Shown here one piece after another: positions 41,637 to 53,009 of a stretch of 64,000 nucleotides of DNA. The stretch is taken from positions 3,968,001-4,032,000 of the forward strand of contig OY751485.1 in NCBI GenBank assembly GCA_963565915.1. Reading direction: 5' to 3'. A program made the translations under genes and the position numbers. Position 1 is the stretch's first letter; the number at the start of each line of letters is the position of its first letter. The stretch comes from Entoloma clypeatum (lineage: Eukaryota; Basidiomycota; Agaricomycetes; Agaricales; Entolomataceae). The notes beneath the pieces are model-generated. The model did no database searches. It saw only the letters and a program-made list of their open reading frames with translations, and had not been told where the DNA came from.

Positions 41637-42649
41637 GCCTTCGGATCTACAATTTGTTTCTTTTTATATATGCATGGACAATTGCGACGCGGCAAGTAAC
41701 TTTATGCTACTTCACCCTATTCTACTTTCCGGTTGACACACGCATGTCAACCAACTCACTTTGTTGAGGTATTCAGAGCTCCCTGTAACGACATGTTACA
41801 GCAGATGTGTCTGATCAACAAACTCATCAACTTCCATGGGAAGAATGGGTCATACATCTGTGAGTTCTGAATTGTTTCTCTTCATTTATATCTCAAAAGC
41901 ACTGTATTTACGTGTAGAAAAAAGGCCCGCTCAGATGAGAGCCCAGCGTTTCATGGATGCGGCGTGATTTCATGATTTTATGGGTGTAGGGCCTGATAAG
42001 GGGAACCAATAATATTGTTGTGAGTTTTCATTCATTTGTCTTCATTTCTATCTCAAAAGCTTCGCATTTGTGTTTAGAATAAAGGTTCACTGAGATGACA
42101 ACCCGGCGTTGCCTTGTTGTGGCGCATTTTTGCATACAAGTTTTTTTCTGTACACTGACTGTGACACCAGTGGTTTTTGAGCTTAAAATTTGGGTCCAGA
42201 TCTGGACCGGACCTCAAGGACCTGGATCCCAAGGTTCAGATGTGGGTCCGCTGGATGCTCGGACTGGACCCCTTGGTGCAGGTTCAGGTCCAGTCAAAAA
42301 TGCCCATACCCGGACTGGCCCGGACTGTGGCCAGTGTACCTGTACCCTTACCCTCAAAAAACCATACTCCTGACTGAGGGTAAGGATACCCACACCTACA
42401 GCTGAGGGTTTTGAAGGATATGTGGTGGTATAGAATACCTGCAGGATGGCACCCAAGAGTGACACCCCTGGGTGCTACATCTGGGAAATAGCATGGGTAG
42501 TTCCGCAGATATCCAGAGCTCTCCCTGAGGCTGTTGGGTGTGAAGGGAGAGCTCTCCCCATACTCATAGCCATATTGGGAGTGACCCATGACCTTTGCAC
42601 ATGAGACAGCCATTGGATAGGCGAGGAGGCCATTAGTGGGGGCCATTAT
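41637..42649. other. non-coding stretch with a diverged tandem repeat and an inverted repeat
   Basis: Two related units, each containing 'gtgagtt..., ttcatt..tatctcaaaagc, gatgagagcccagcg/gatgacaacccggcg', lie at about 41860-41975 and 42018-42120. A segment at 42180-42330 is dense in ggacc/ggtcc. A 12-bp inverted repeat agagctctccct / agggagagctct is at 42515-42526 and 42544-42555. No gene was recognised. Confidence 0.5.
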
Positions 42650-43640
42650 ACACAAGTGTGGTGGCTGGTCGGCACAAGACATGGCTGTTGGGCATGAAGA
42701 GAGTCTGTTGGGCATGAGTGGGGGCCATCATACATGAGTGGGGGCTGTTAGATATGAGACATGGCTGTTGGGTATGAAGGGAGGCTATTGGGTGCAAATG
42801 GAGGCTGTTGGGGGATGAGGGGAGGCCATTGGTGATGAGAGACGGCCATTGGGCACAAGTGGAGGCTGTTGGGAATGAGGGGAGGCTGTTGGGCATGAGG
42901 GGGGGGGGGGGGGGGGCTGTTGGGCATGAAGGGCAGTCATTGGGGACAAGGGGAGGCTGTTGGTGTCGAGAAACGGCTGTTGGGTGTGAGTGGAGGCCGT
43001 TGGGCATGAGGGGCAGCCGTTGAGGACAGAAGACGGCCTTTGGTATTGAGAGATGGCCATTGGGCATCAGTGGATGCCATTGGACATGAGGGGCAGCTGT
43101 GAGGCATGAGGAGAGGCTGTTGGGTGCAAGTGGAGGCTGTTGGACATGAGGGGCAGCTGTGAGGTGTGAGTGGAGGCCATTGGTGATGAGAGATGGCCGT
43201 GGGGTGTCAGTGGATGCCGTTGGACATAAGGGGCAGCTGTGAGGCATGAGGAGAGGCTGTTGGGTGCAAGTGGAGGCTGTTGGACATGAGGGGCAGCTGT
43301 GAGGTGTGAGTGGAGGCCATTGGGCACGAGGGCAGGCCATTGGTGATGAGAGATGGCCGTGGGGTGTCAGTGGATGCCGTTGGACATAAGGGGCAGCCAT
43401 GAGGGGCAAGTGGAGGTACTTCACGAGGGTCATGAGGGTGTTGAGAGACGGCCATTGGATGTGAGTGGAGGCTGTTGGGGATGAGGGGAGGCTGTTGGTG
43501 TTGAGAGATGGCTGTTGGGCACAAGTGGAGGCTGTTGGGCACAAGAGGCAGCTGTTGGGCACAAGAGGCAGCCGTTGGGCATGAGGGGCAGCCATTGAGC
43601 GTGAGCGGAGGTTCTTCATGAGGGTCATGAGGGGCAGACT
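42650..43640 (-). repeat. minisatellite, about 45 units (ggctgttgggcatgagg type)
   Basis: Imperfect 20-21-bp units in the orientation opposite to 38.88 kb. A run of 16 or so G at 42899 interrupts it. Larger blocks recur, for example the stretch from gtggatgccgttggacat at 43210 repeated at 43370, so there is higher-order duplication. The gypsy element at 43664 is inserted at its edge. Confidence 0.9.
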
Positions 43641-43663
43641 CAAGGGTGATCCAAAGTCATGTG

Positions 43664-43952
43664 TGTTGAGGCGACGCTAAGTCAAACGACGTCGCGAGCC
43701 CAAACTTAGGAACGAAGTGGAAAGATGATAAGAGAACTGTATTGCCAAGAGACCCAGCGGGAATCTCAAGAGAACAAGCTATCAAATACAAGTGAAAGTA
43801 CCCTACTTATATATGTAAATTCCATGAGGCTGTGTTGTGGCAGCATCATGCTGTGTGATAATGATAAGATGTCCTCATGTACGATATGATGTAGATAAGA
43901 TAAGATCGAGATAAGATAAGATAAAGTGAAAAGTGAAAATATGATCATAACA
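43664..43952 (-). repeat. G2 LTR (3' LTR in element orientation)
   Basis: 289 bp, ending in the gataagat-rich tail and CATAACA. Followed by taccccc, whose complement ggggg forms the polypurine tract before the LTR on the minus strand. Confidence 0.93.
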
Positions 43953-43963
43953 TTACCCCCTTT

Positions 43964-45400
43964 CTAGATCTCGACTTCCAGGTGAGATATGATGTCGTCC
44001 GAGGTGTCCGTGAAATTCTCATATGGTTTAAATTCCAATTCTTCAAAGATGTTTGCGCGTAAGTGCCGGGGTGCATCCGGGTTTAATTTAAAGAAGTCCT
44101 CCACCGCTTCCTTGGCATGTTCTAGGTGATCCTCGGGTTCCCACATGTTGTGGTCCTGAGTCAGACCCTCCCATTGCACTAAATATTCCAGCTTCCCTCT
44201 CTTCAACCTTGAGTCAATAACTTTAGCGACATTGTACTCCTCTTCACCATTGATAACTATCGGGTTTGGTGCCTGCACCCTTTGTGATATAAATAGTGGT
44301 TCTTTAAATAATCGGACCCATGATACATTGATGACCGGGTGGATTTTCCAAGTTTTTGGTAATTTAAGTTCTACAGCGTGTGACGAAATGATTTGGGTTA
44401 TGGTATAGGGTCCAATCCATCGTTCGGCGAGTTTCTTTAAGGGTCGGTTCAACTTTAGGTCTTTAGTCAATAACCAAACTTTGTCGCCAACTTTGTAAAC
44501 TGGTGCATCACCCCATTTCAGGTTCGCATACCGTTCCATCTCTTCTCGTGCTTTTACTAGCGCTGCTTCTGCCTCCTCATGAATCTTCTTCATTTGCTCT
44601 GCGAATTCTTTTGCTGGTTCTGACTTTTCTGCCCTCCAAGGTTCTACGCCCATCCTAGGGTTAAACCCATAATTTACATAGAACGGTGAAAACTGAGTTG
44701 CTGTGTGAATTTTATTATTATAGGCGAACTCCGCGGTTGCCATCCATTTGGGCCAATCTGTTTGCCGATGGGAAATAAATGATCTTAGATATTGCTCCAA
44801 CTCCTGGTTGATGTGTTCCGTCTGTCCGTCTGTTTGCAGATGATATGCCGTTGATAATTTAGTTGTAATCCCCAATATTTTATTTAGTTCCTTCATAAAT
44901 ATTGCCACAAATTGTGGTCCTCGGTCTGACGTTAACGATTCTGGCAGTCCATGAAGTTTCCAGACTTCGTCCCGATATAGTTTAGCTAATACTTCTGCTG
45001 AGACTTCATCACATGTTTTGATAAAGTGTGATTGCTTTGTCGATCTGCAAGCCACAACTAATACTGTGTTGTACCCCTGAGCTTCTGGAAGTCCTACAAT
45101 AAAATCTGCTGTAACATGTTTCCATGGTCCTGCATGTTCTGTGTTTGCTTTTAATTTACCGGCTAGCGGTTGAGGCATGTTTTTTGATTGTTGACATCTG
45201 TCGCAGCCCTCGACGTATGCTTTGACCATGTTTGTAATACTAGGCCACCAATAATTACATGTAACCAATTCCAGGGTCTTCCACTGCCTGGGTGTCCTGC
45301 AACTGGGTTGTCGTGGTGTAATTTAATTATTTCCTCCCTGAGTTCCTGACTTTTTGGAACATAAACTTTTTTTCAATGTAACCAGAGTCCCTGCTCTTCG
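43964..45400 (-). CDS. G2 integrase with chromodomain
   Basis: The frame 45268-43964 gives 434 residues: ADFIVGL (D55), TSDRGPQF (D115), DGQTEHINQ (E151), i.e. a D,D35,E triad. AEFAYNNKIHTATQFSPFYV, the GPY/F region (LAERWIGPYTI) and IHPVINVSWVRLFKEP follow. The C-terminal chromodomain reads EEYNVAKVIDSRLKRGKLEY, LVQWEGL, MWEPEDHLEHAKEAV. The upstream zinc finger (EIIKLHHDNPVAGHPG, CDRCQQ) at 45350-45190 needs one frameshift near 45270. It inserts cDNA, and the chromodomain would direct it to histone-marked chromatin. Catalytic residues are intact. Confidence 0.92.
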
Positions 45401-45406
45401 TGCCAT

Positions 45407-45895
45407 TCATCTGCACACAATGTTTTGGTATTTGTTTTTTTTTAACTCTTCCACTGCTTTCAACACTTGTTCATCAAACTCCTTGGCATCCCTGATGCAT
45501 TTTAATAGTTTACTTTCTTGTCCATCAATAAGTATGTGACCTCGATCCATTGCTCGCAAGTGGAAGTATTGGGGTTTTAATAATGTTACGTCTTCATTGT
45601 CATTTTCCACCCCCTTTCTATGATCAACCCTCTTTCTATGATCAACCCTTCTCGAAAGAGCATCCGCCTTTCCCATTGAGGTGCCAGCCTTGTGTATTAA
45701 TTTGAAGTTGAAACGTGTTAGATACAACGCCCAGCATGCTTGTCTGCGATTAAGCTTTCGTCCCTTCATGAAGTACTCGAGGTTTTTATGATCAGTCCAG
45801 ATCTCGACCTCATGTTTGGCTCCTTCAAGGTGGTGTCTCCATGCTTCCAGCGCTCGAATTATGCCCAGCATTTCTTTATCATATATGTTGTAATT
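45407..45895 (-). CDS. G2 RNase H domain
   Basis: After the TGA at about 45897 the frame continues NYNIYDKEMLGIIRALEAWR, EVEIWTDHKNLEYFM, NRRQACWALYLTRFNFKLIH and KAGTSMGKADALSRR, the usual RT-associated RNase H with its tether. The TGA stands where E-R is usual in this motif ('DVERNYNIYDKEML'). This removes the RNA strand during reverse transcription. Confidence 0.9.
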   Translation of the reverse strand, partial: NYNIYDKEMLGIIRALEAWRHHLEGAKHEVEIWTDHKNLEYFMKGRKLNRRQACWALYLTRFNFKLIHKAGTSMGKADALSRRVDHRKRVDHRKGVENDNEDVTLLKPQYFHLRAMDRGHILIDGQESKLLKCIRDAKEFDEQVLKAVEELKKNKYQNIVCR

Positions 45896-46920
45896 TCATT
45901 TCACGTCATTCAATTCTTTAGATAGAAAGGCACATGGCCTCCATTTCTCATCCTCACATTCCATAGATAGAATTGCTCCTGTAGCAAAGTCCGATGCGTC
46001 TGATTCTACTCTCAACTTCCGATCCGGATTGGGAGATACTAATATAGGTGCTTTCATAAATAATTTCTTTAGCATATCAAACACTTCCTCCTGTTCCTCT
46101 TTCCAATTCCAGATTGTTTCTTTCCTTGTTAATTTATGTAATGGCCCTGCCACTTTAGAGAAGTCTTTGACAAATCTTCGATAGAAATTGGCCAATCCTA
46201 GAAACGACTGGACTTCTTTGACTTTTGTTGGTTTCGGCCATTGTTTGATGGCATCTACTTTTGAAGGATCCATTCGAATTCCGTCTTTCCCAATAATTAA
46301 CCCTAAGAACTCTATTTTGTCTCTGTCAAAGAAACATTTTCCCCGTTTTAAGAATAAGTTGTTTTCCCATAATCTTTTTAGAATTTCCTCCACAATTTCA
46401 CCGTGTCCTTTTTCTCCTTCAGTTGCTACCAATATATCATCAATATAGATAACTATGTCTCCTTGATCAATCAAGTCTCTAAATATGTCGTTCATCATGG
46501 TTTGAAATGTGCTTGGGGAATTATTTAATCCGAAGAACATAACTGTTGGTTCGAAGGCTCCATCTGGGGTTGTAAATGCCGCTTTCCACTCGTCTCCTTC
46601 TTTGATGCGTACATTGTTATACCCCCATCTGAGGTCCATTTTGGTAAACTTTTTCTTTCCCTTTAATTTATCAATCAATTCCAGAATCAACGGGAGTGGA
46701 TAATTATTGTGAACAGTGCAGCTGTTAATATGTCGGTAATCCTGTACCATTCGTTTCTTTCCGTCTTTTTTGAGTATAAAGAATACTGGCAAAGTTTGTG
46801 GTGACTTGGTAGGTCAAATATATCCTTTGTGTAATTGATCGTTTACAAATTCGGATACTTCTTTCCTTTCATCCGGTGACAGGGGATAGACTTTGGCCTT
46901 TTTCGGTATGAAATCCGGTT
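45896..46920 (-). CDS. G2 reverse transcriptase
   Basis: The frame 46792-45896 begins PVFFILKKDGKKRMVQDYRH and has KMDLRWGYNNVRIKEGDEWK, FGLNNSPSTFQTMMNDIF, the catalytic box VIYIDDILVA (YIDD at residues 116-119) and EFLGLIIGKDGIRMDPSKV, then FLGLANFYRRFVKDF. Upstream to about 46920 the same frame reads DFIPKKAKVYPLSPDERKEV and HKGYI, stop, PTKSPQT; the TGA near 46816 replaces an Arg. Apart from this stop and that at 45897 it looks intact. It copies the element RNA in virus-like particles. Confidence 0.92.
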
Positions 46921-47601
46921 TTAAGTCTATAGCGTGATCCCATGGTTTTCTGACTGATAATCTCTCCAATGCTTTCTTTCAAAGACTGATAGATATTTGT
47001 GATATTTCCGGGGGACAACCTGTTCCACCGGTACTTCATCTGAGGGTTCTCCCTTAGCTGCCCTGAGCATGTGGATTACTTCCTCCTTCACTTCTTCCTC
47101 ATTTCCTTCTACTACTTCTTCCATTCTTCCACCCCATCTGGTCCTTGCAGTTTTATTTAAGTAATGTGTTCGACGCATGCCACATTCTTCTGGACATCTT
47201 GATAACTTAATTTCCGCTTTTTCCCAATCGATTTCTGGATTATGACGTTTCAGCCAAGTATGTCCAACAGTAATTTTAGCTTTTCCTAGGTTGCATGCTT
47301 CAAACACTGCTATCTCCACGTGTCCTTTATACCGCATAGCCATGACTGCTTCATGCGTGATTGAACGTCCTTGGTTAAGCGTGCCATCAACATTGTAGAC
47401 CCGAATGGGGAAAGGTAGTTCCCTTAATGTAATGTTGTTTCTTTTGGCGAAGTCCAGATCTATGAACATTTCTGTCGCCCCTGAGTCCAATAATGCATCA
47501 ACATCAAATGTGTGTTTGTCCTGCAACGTTTCCAGCATGATTTTCATCATAAGCTCCTTTTCCAAAGAAGCGGATCGAATAAAAGATGGTTTCCCCATAG
47601 A
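46921..47601 (-). CDS. G2 aspartic protease region
   Basis: From MGKPSFIRSASLEKELMMKI at the nested element's boundary, it holds DVDALLDSGATEMFIDLDFA (DSGA active site), then VGHTWLKRHNPEIDWEKAEI and an acidic linker toward RT. It is continuous with the gag-side frame at 50349-50620, from which the nested element separates it; the ataga duplication lies within the coding sequence. Confidence 0.88.
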
Positions 47602-48366
47602 TGTTATATACCATTCTGGCTCCAACAACCTCTGATCATCTCCGATCAATTCCGATCAATTCCGATCAATTCCGCTCCAACGATCTCCGATCAATTCCGA
47701 TATTCCGGACATCCGTTACCTCCGCATCTCCGCACGTTGCCATCATGCATTTCATATTCATAACTCCATGCCTTTATGCATTTCATATTCATATTCCCAT
47801 TTACTTATGCATCGCCTTTTCCGCATGGTCCACTAACCGACATCTCCGATGTTCGTTACAGTCGCTGGCAACTTACGCCACAACTCCGGACCTACTCCGA
47901 CCATCTCCGTAAAGTAATCTCATTTAGGTATTTAAGCTCGTACCATACCTGTAGTTCCTCAGTTCGAATATCAACAAAGTTCACTCCTCTACTCCCCGTT
48001 CATGCCAGAGATCCTCGCTGTGGTACAATACGCCGACGACATCCTCATCTACTGCTCTTCCTCCATCGTTACCCTTCGACGAGCTCAGTACTGTGTCCGA
48101 GTCACAACTCCGACGTCGTCCGACCATTTCCACGTCAACGTGTCCCTCACCGAGATCTTTCCGAGGACCTCCGCACCTCCGACCTCTTCTCTGACCTCCT
48201 GAAATTGGGACACCTTATCCAACAAACGGCGGCGCAACACATACGTTGAAGCCACGTCCCTCCCCTTCGTTGTTCCTCCGCATTTCCGGAGTTCCGCTCC
48301 GGTCTCAGTCCTACGTCCGACCTCCGACGGACTCCGACGAAGCTCCGATGTTTCACCTACTTAACA
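47602..48366 (+). repeat. 5' LTR of the nested G1-type element
   Basis: Starts TGTTATATACC, ends CTACTTAACA; contains three tandem gatcaattcc units at about 47645-47680. Confidence 0.93.
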
Positions 48367-49603
48367 GTATATTCGAACTCAAACCGTTTTTGGATTCCTG
48401 CTAGTCATGGCACTCCGAAACACCATCCGACATCTCCGACATCTCCGCATTTTTTCGGTCTTCATTGCCCATTCATTTGTGGTTGATCACCTCCGACCTC
48501 CGTTGTGTCCCTCTGTGGACACTGTCACTTTTTTGTGAACCCTTGCTTGGCTCGAATTTATCTGGTTCTAGGATTCCACTAGCTCACCCACTTCACAATC
48601 TTTGCATTGTATGGGTATTGGGCCAGTACCTTTTCCATCCATTTTCTGAAGAGTGCAAGCCCCAACGTCTCATTGCTTAAGTTGGTATTGATGCCACTTT
48701 TGCAAACACTCCCCTCTGACCTCTGATCACCTCCGATATCTAATTTTCTGGACACCTCTGAACCTCCATCTCCGACATTTCCATTTCTGACATCAGATCT
48801 ACTCCGATGTTGTTCCTACCACCTCCGATGTTTTTCATACCACCTCTGATTATCTCCGCACACCTCCGATGTTTTTCATACCACCTCCGCACATCTCCGG
48901 TGTTTTCTGTCATTTTTCTCTTGTGTCTTAAGATAGACGTCGGGATGTCTATCCTAAGGGGGAAATAGTCACCCAGTGAAAGCACCACTTACTCCCTTCA
49001 TCACCTCCGACATTGGCCTCATCCAATCACCATTTCCGACCTTTTGGACATCTCCTCCAGTCGGAATGGAGTCCATCCTGACACTGTTGACCAGTTTCCT
49101 CCATTCATCCATTACAACTCCGCATTTTCAGCCATTGCCTCCTTGACCTCCGACATGTCTGCTCTGCTTCAGTCATCTTCGATGTTTTTGACATTTGTCA
49201 ACTATTAGAACCAAAAGGTTTTGTTCTCTCTGCAACCGCCTCCTCTGGCTTATTCAACACTTTCTCACCTGAATCTATCTCCGACCTCTCCGCTTTTTCC
49301 AACTCCTCCAACTTCATCTCACTAAAGAAAATCATATAGTACACATAGAACTGTGTCTTCCGACACATCCCCCGATCCCATTTCTACAGCCTTCCCCTTG
49401 CCCTTGATCTTCACCATGTTCCAACCACCTCCGACCTCCACACCTCCGACCCTCCGCACCTCCGACCTCCTCCGATTCTTGGCCCTTAAGCAGCCAAGTA
49501 TAAAGGGCCTTACAGTGTGGAGTGGTGACATTTCTCTAGGGTAACATGCGATTATATGGCATATCCTATGGGCCTCATGGGTTCGGCCCTAAGGGGGAAA
49601 TAC

Positions 49604-50348
49604 TGTTATATACCATTCTGGCTCCAACAACCTCCGATCATCTCCGATCAATTCCGCTCCAATGATCTCCGATCAATTCCGATATTCCGGACATCTGTTA
49701 CCTCCGCATCTCCGCACGTTGCCATCGTGCATTTCATATTCATAACTCCATGCCTTTATGCATTTCATATTCATATTCCCGTTTACTTATGCATCACCGT
49801 TTCTGCATGGTCCATTGACCGACATCTCCGAGGTTCGTTACAGTCGCTGGCAACTTACGCCACAACTCCGGACCTACTCCGACCATCTCCGTAAAGTAAT
49901 CTCATTTAGGTATTTAAGCTCGTACCATACCTGTAGTTCCTCAGTTCGAATATCAACAAAGTTCACTCCTCTACTCCCCGTTCATGCCAGAGATCCTCGC
50001 TGTGGTACAATACGCCGACGACATCCTCATCTACTGCTCTTCCTCCATCGTTACCCTTCGACGAGCTCAGTACTGTGTCCGAGTCACAACTCCGACGTCG
50101 TCCGACCATTTCCATGTCAACGTGTCCCTCACCGAGATCTTTCTGAGGACCTCCGCACCTCCGACCTCTTCTCCGACCTCCTGAAATTGGGACACCTTAT
50201 CCAACAAACGGCGGCGCAACACATACATTGAAGCCACGTCCCTCCCCTTCGTCGTTCCTCCGCATTTCCAGAGTTCCGCTCCGGTCTCAGTCCTACGTCC
50301 GACCTCCGACGGACTCCGACGAAGCTCCGACGTTTCGCCTACTTAACA
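49604..50348 (+). repeat. 3' LTR of the nested G1-type element
   Basis: 745 bp, with one gatcaattcc unit in the array; otherwise very close to 47602-48366. Confidence 0.93.
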
Positions 50349-51765
50349 ATAGAGTCCGTTTGCCTAGTTAAATTATCTGATTCTTCGCAACAGGGAATTA
50401 AGTATTCATCCATAGGGGACAAACCAAGCCTCGTTGCCGAGGGCTCCCCAATGATATAGTTTACAAGTGTATCTAAGTCCGATTCATCTGTGCTATTTTT
50501 TTGGGTTTTTACCTTTTTGGGTTTGTCCAATAGTATTTTATTGTATGTAACTGCTGCGTCCATAAGCTTTTGAAACCAAGAATTTATAGTGTCTTTATGT
50601 ATGTAAGAGTCTATAGGCAATTGTTCATATTGATTTGTCAGAGCCAGCAGGGGAATTACTGGTTGACGTTTATAAAATCCTGCTGCGCTGCAGCCTGTCC
50701 GTTGTTCTGAGCCGGTTGGCCCTGCTGTCCATTATTAGCTTGGCGCGCTTGACGCCTCGCGTTGATCTGTCTCAAAATTTCCTCCTCCTCTTGTTCATCG
50801 ATCTGTTCGATCATTGCTGCTTGTACCCTGCGCTGCGGCCATCTGCAATCTCAGGCAATATGCCCCTGTCCGCCACAGTTATAACAATTACCAGGAGCGC
50901 ATCTCTGGTTTCTATCAATGTCCATTGCATTTGGATCCCGTCGTGGTTGCTGCTGTTGTTGTTGTTGACCGTTTTGTTGTTGAGGACGGTACCCCCCATT
51001 CTGTTGTTGCCCAAAGGGCCTCCGTTGCTGCTGCTGCTGTTGTCCATATGCGGGCCGATTGCCCCACATGTTACGTTGTTGTCCAAAGTTATTGCCAGTC
51101 CTCATGCCTGGTCTTGCTGCGAAAGTCTCTTCCGCTCTGCCGATTGCCAAAATTTCTTCACAGGTGCCCTGCACCGTGGACTTTCTCCTCCCTTGCTGGA
51201 AGAGTTGTTGCATGATAGATTCCTTGGTGTTCCTTTCCAAAAGGGTTACACCGTGCCTTTCCTCAATCTTGCCCTTGATCACCAGGGTCCCGAATTGCAT
51301 AATCCAATCATTGGTCTTCATTGAACCTTGCTTAAAGCTCTCAATTTTGGATCGGGCCCATTTGATCTCAGTGGTGGGACGAAACCTTGTTGTGATTTCA
51401 CTGACTAGCTCTCGGTACGTTGGCCAGTCTTCTGATTCCATACATTGATTCAAACAGGTTTCCCCATAAACTCCTGCCGTGGGACCGTCCAATCGCGACC
51501 ACACTGCAATGCACACTTCTTCTTCTCCATTGAATAGCTCTCAGTTGACCCTGAGCCATGCAAGCATCTTAGTCCACCATACTGTGAATGTTGCTTTGGA
51601 TCCATTGTATTTGCCAGGATCCGCAGCGACTTCTAATTTCCTTCCATGATTGTTGTTTTGTGGGGGGGGGTGATTGAACAGTGGTATCGGAGGTAAGGGT
51701 GATGGTGCGTGGTGTTGTTCAAATTCTTTGTCAAATTGGGCGTTGGTGCCTTCGGCCATGATGGT
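50349..51765 (-). CDS. G2 Gag with zinc knuckle (interrupted by stops)
   Basis: It starts MAEGTNAQFDKEFEQHHAPS at 51759 and reaches a stop near 51541. It continues at 51516 (IAVWSRLDGPTAGVYGETCL, EIKWARSKIESFKQGSM) through a Gln/Arg/Gly-rich linker to the CCHC knuckle CYNCGGQGHIA-stop-DC at about 50880-50850, where the TGA replaces the usual Arg. Beyond it the frame is open through EEEEILRQINARRQARQANN and LIPCCEESDNLTRQTDS, up to the nested element at 50348. It forms the particle coat. Two stops prevent a full product from this copy. Confidence 0.85.
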
Positions 51766-52339
51766 GTGATGAGGGGGAGTGTGGTTGTTTTTTGAACAGT
51801 AGTACCTTGCGTCAGGCGCGCGACCCTGTTCTAACGCTTAGGCGAGAAAAAAATCTAAAAGAAAAAACCCAAAGAGCGATCTGTTTACCCAGGTAGCCGA
51901 TTTACCCGAGCAAAGGAAGATCTAGAAAAAAATGAAGTCCACGCGGTCAGATCCCCTATGCGTGTTGGACTGGTTGATATCCTGAAATAGGGTTGGGGGT
52001 TGGAACACCTTTTGCGATCTAGACATGTACGGTCTGCTTTCTCCAACCGTCACACGCGCCAGCAGCTTTCCCGAAGGTTAGTTGCGTCGGCCTTTGGTCA
52101 CCTCGACACGGGACGGGCTCAATGTTTCCCTATGTGTCTCAAACGGCAACGCTAGATATGGTGGGTGCACCAAGCATTTCTCTTCTTATCCCTGAAGTCC
52201 GGGAGATCCCCCTTAACGCTAGGGTCTGCATGTAATAACAAAGTGCGACTTTTAACGCAAAAGTGCGAAACGGCGGGGATAGTGATGATGGAGTGGGAAG
52301 TGTGTGTTTGGGTGGGCGAGTAGAAAGAGCTTGTTCTTC

Positions 52340-52628
52340 TGTTGAGGCGACGCTAAGTCAAACGACGTCGTGAGCCCAAACTTAGGAACAAAGTGGAAAG
52401 ATGATAAGAGAACTGTATTGCCAAGAGACCCAGCGGGAATCTCAAGAGAACAAGCTATCAAATACAAGTGAAAGTACCCTACTTATATATGTAAATTCCA
52501 TGAGGCTGCATTGTGGCAGTGTCATGCTGCACGATAATGATAAGATGTCCTCATGTACGATATGATGTAGATAAGATAAGATCGAGATAAGATAAGATAA
52601 AGTGAAAAGTGAAAATATGATCATAACA
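52340..52628 (-). repeat. G2 LTR (5' LTR in element orientation)
   Basis: 289 bp, matches 43664-43952 except for about eight substitutions, mostly transitions (gcgagccc/gtgagccc, ggctgtgttg/ggctgcattg). Confidence 0.93.
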
Positions 52629-52633
52629 ATGTG

Positions 52634-53001
52634 AATCTGCAAACTGACTCACTGTTTACTTCACAATATGTTATGGGAGCAAACTGGGGAGCCAATAAAA
52701 ATATGACCCACATTTTTTCTGCCAGTATGATCACCACGCAAATTAAAAATGACCTCATGGAATATACACCAAGGCATATCAAGGATCTATTTCGAATATG
52801 ATCACTGTATTTGCATGGTGCAAATGGAGGAACACAGTATGGACCATATTTCAAACATGATTCCTCTTTGACTGCGGCATACATCATGAAGAATTTTTCT
52901 AATATACATCTGACTCATTTTTGAAAAACGTTTCACTATTTGTTTCACAATTTGTGCTTCCTTTCTATCATAAATATATTTTTAGTTTATTTCATCATAT
53001 A
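52634..53001. other. AT-rich spacer, no gene seen
   Basis: Short frames only; no similarity to other parts of the window noticed. Confidence 0.5.
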
Positions 53002-53009
53002 TTCCATGA

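Larger units (their letters stand above)
47602..50348 (+). mobile_element. non-autonomous G1-family LTR element nested in G2
   Basis: LTRs are at 47602-48366 (765 bp) and 49604-50348 (745 bp); the 20-bp difference is two additional gatcaattcc units in the first. Exact 5-bp duplications ataga lie at 47597-47601 and 50349-50353. The internal 1,237 bp start with the same leader as G1 (gtatattcgaactcaaaccg) and the same gag start (ATGGCACTCCGAAACACCA at 48406), then turn to non-coding sequence dense in ctccgac. A polypurine tract ctaagggggaaatac precedes the 3' LTR. With no gag-pol it must rely on relatives. It keeps the packaging leader, as non-autonomous LTR elements usually do. Confidence 0.93.
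43664..52628 (-). mobile_element. Ty3/gypsy chromovirus (family G2), nearly complete
   Basis: LTRs of 289 bp (43664-43952 and 52340-52628) run TGTTGAGGCG...GATCATAACA. They are flanked by the exact 5-bp duplication atgtg (43659-43663, 52629-52633). On the minus strand the order is gag, protease, RT, RNase H, integrase, chromodomain. A G1-type element (47602-50348) is nested between gag and protease. The LTRs differ at about eight positions, and the pol has a few stops, three of them TGA in place of an expected Arg, so it is older than G1. A solo LTR of this family is at 3305. Confidence 0.95.

Noticed and set aside
42650..43640. Telomere-like TTGGG-rich array
   Set aside because: The unit is about 20 bp and variable, not a 6-bp telomeric repeat, and it is interstitial in transposon-rich DNA.
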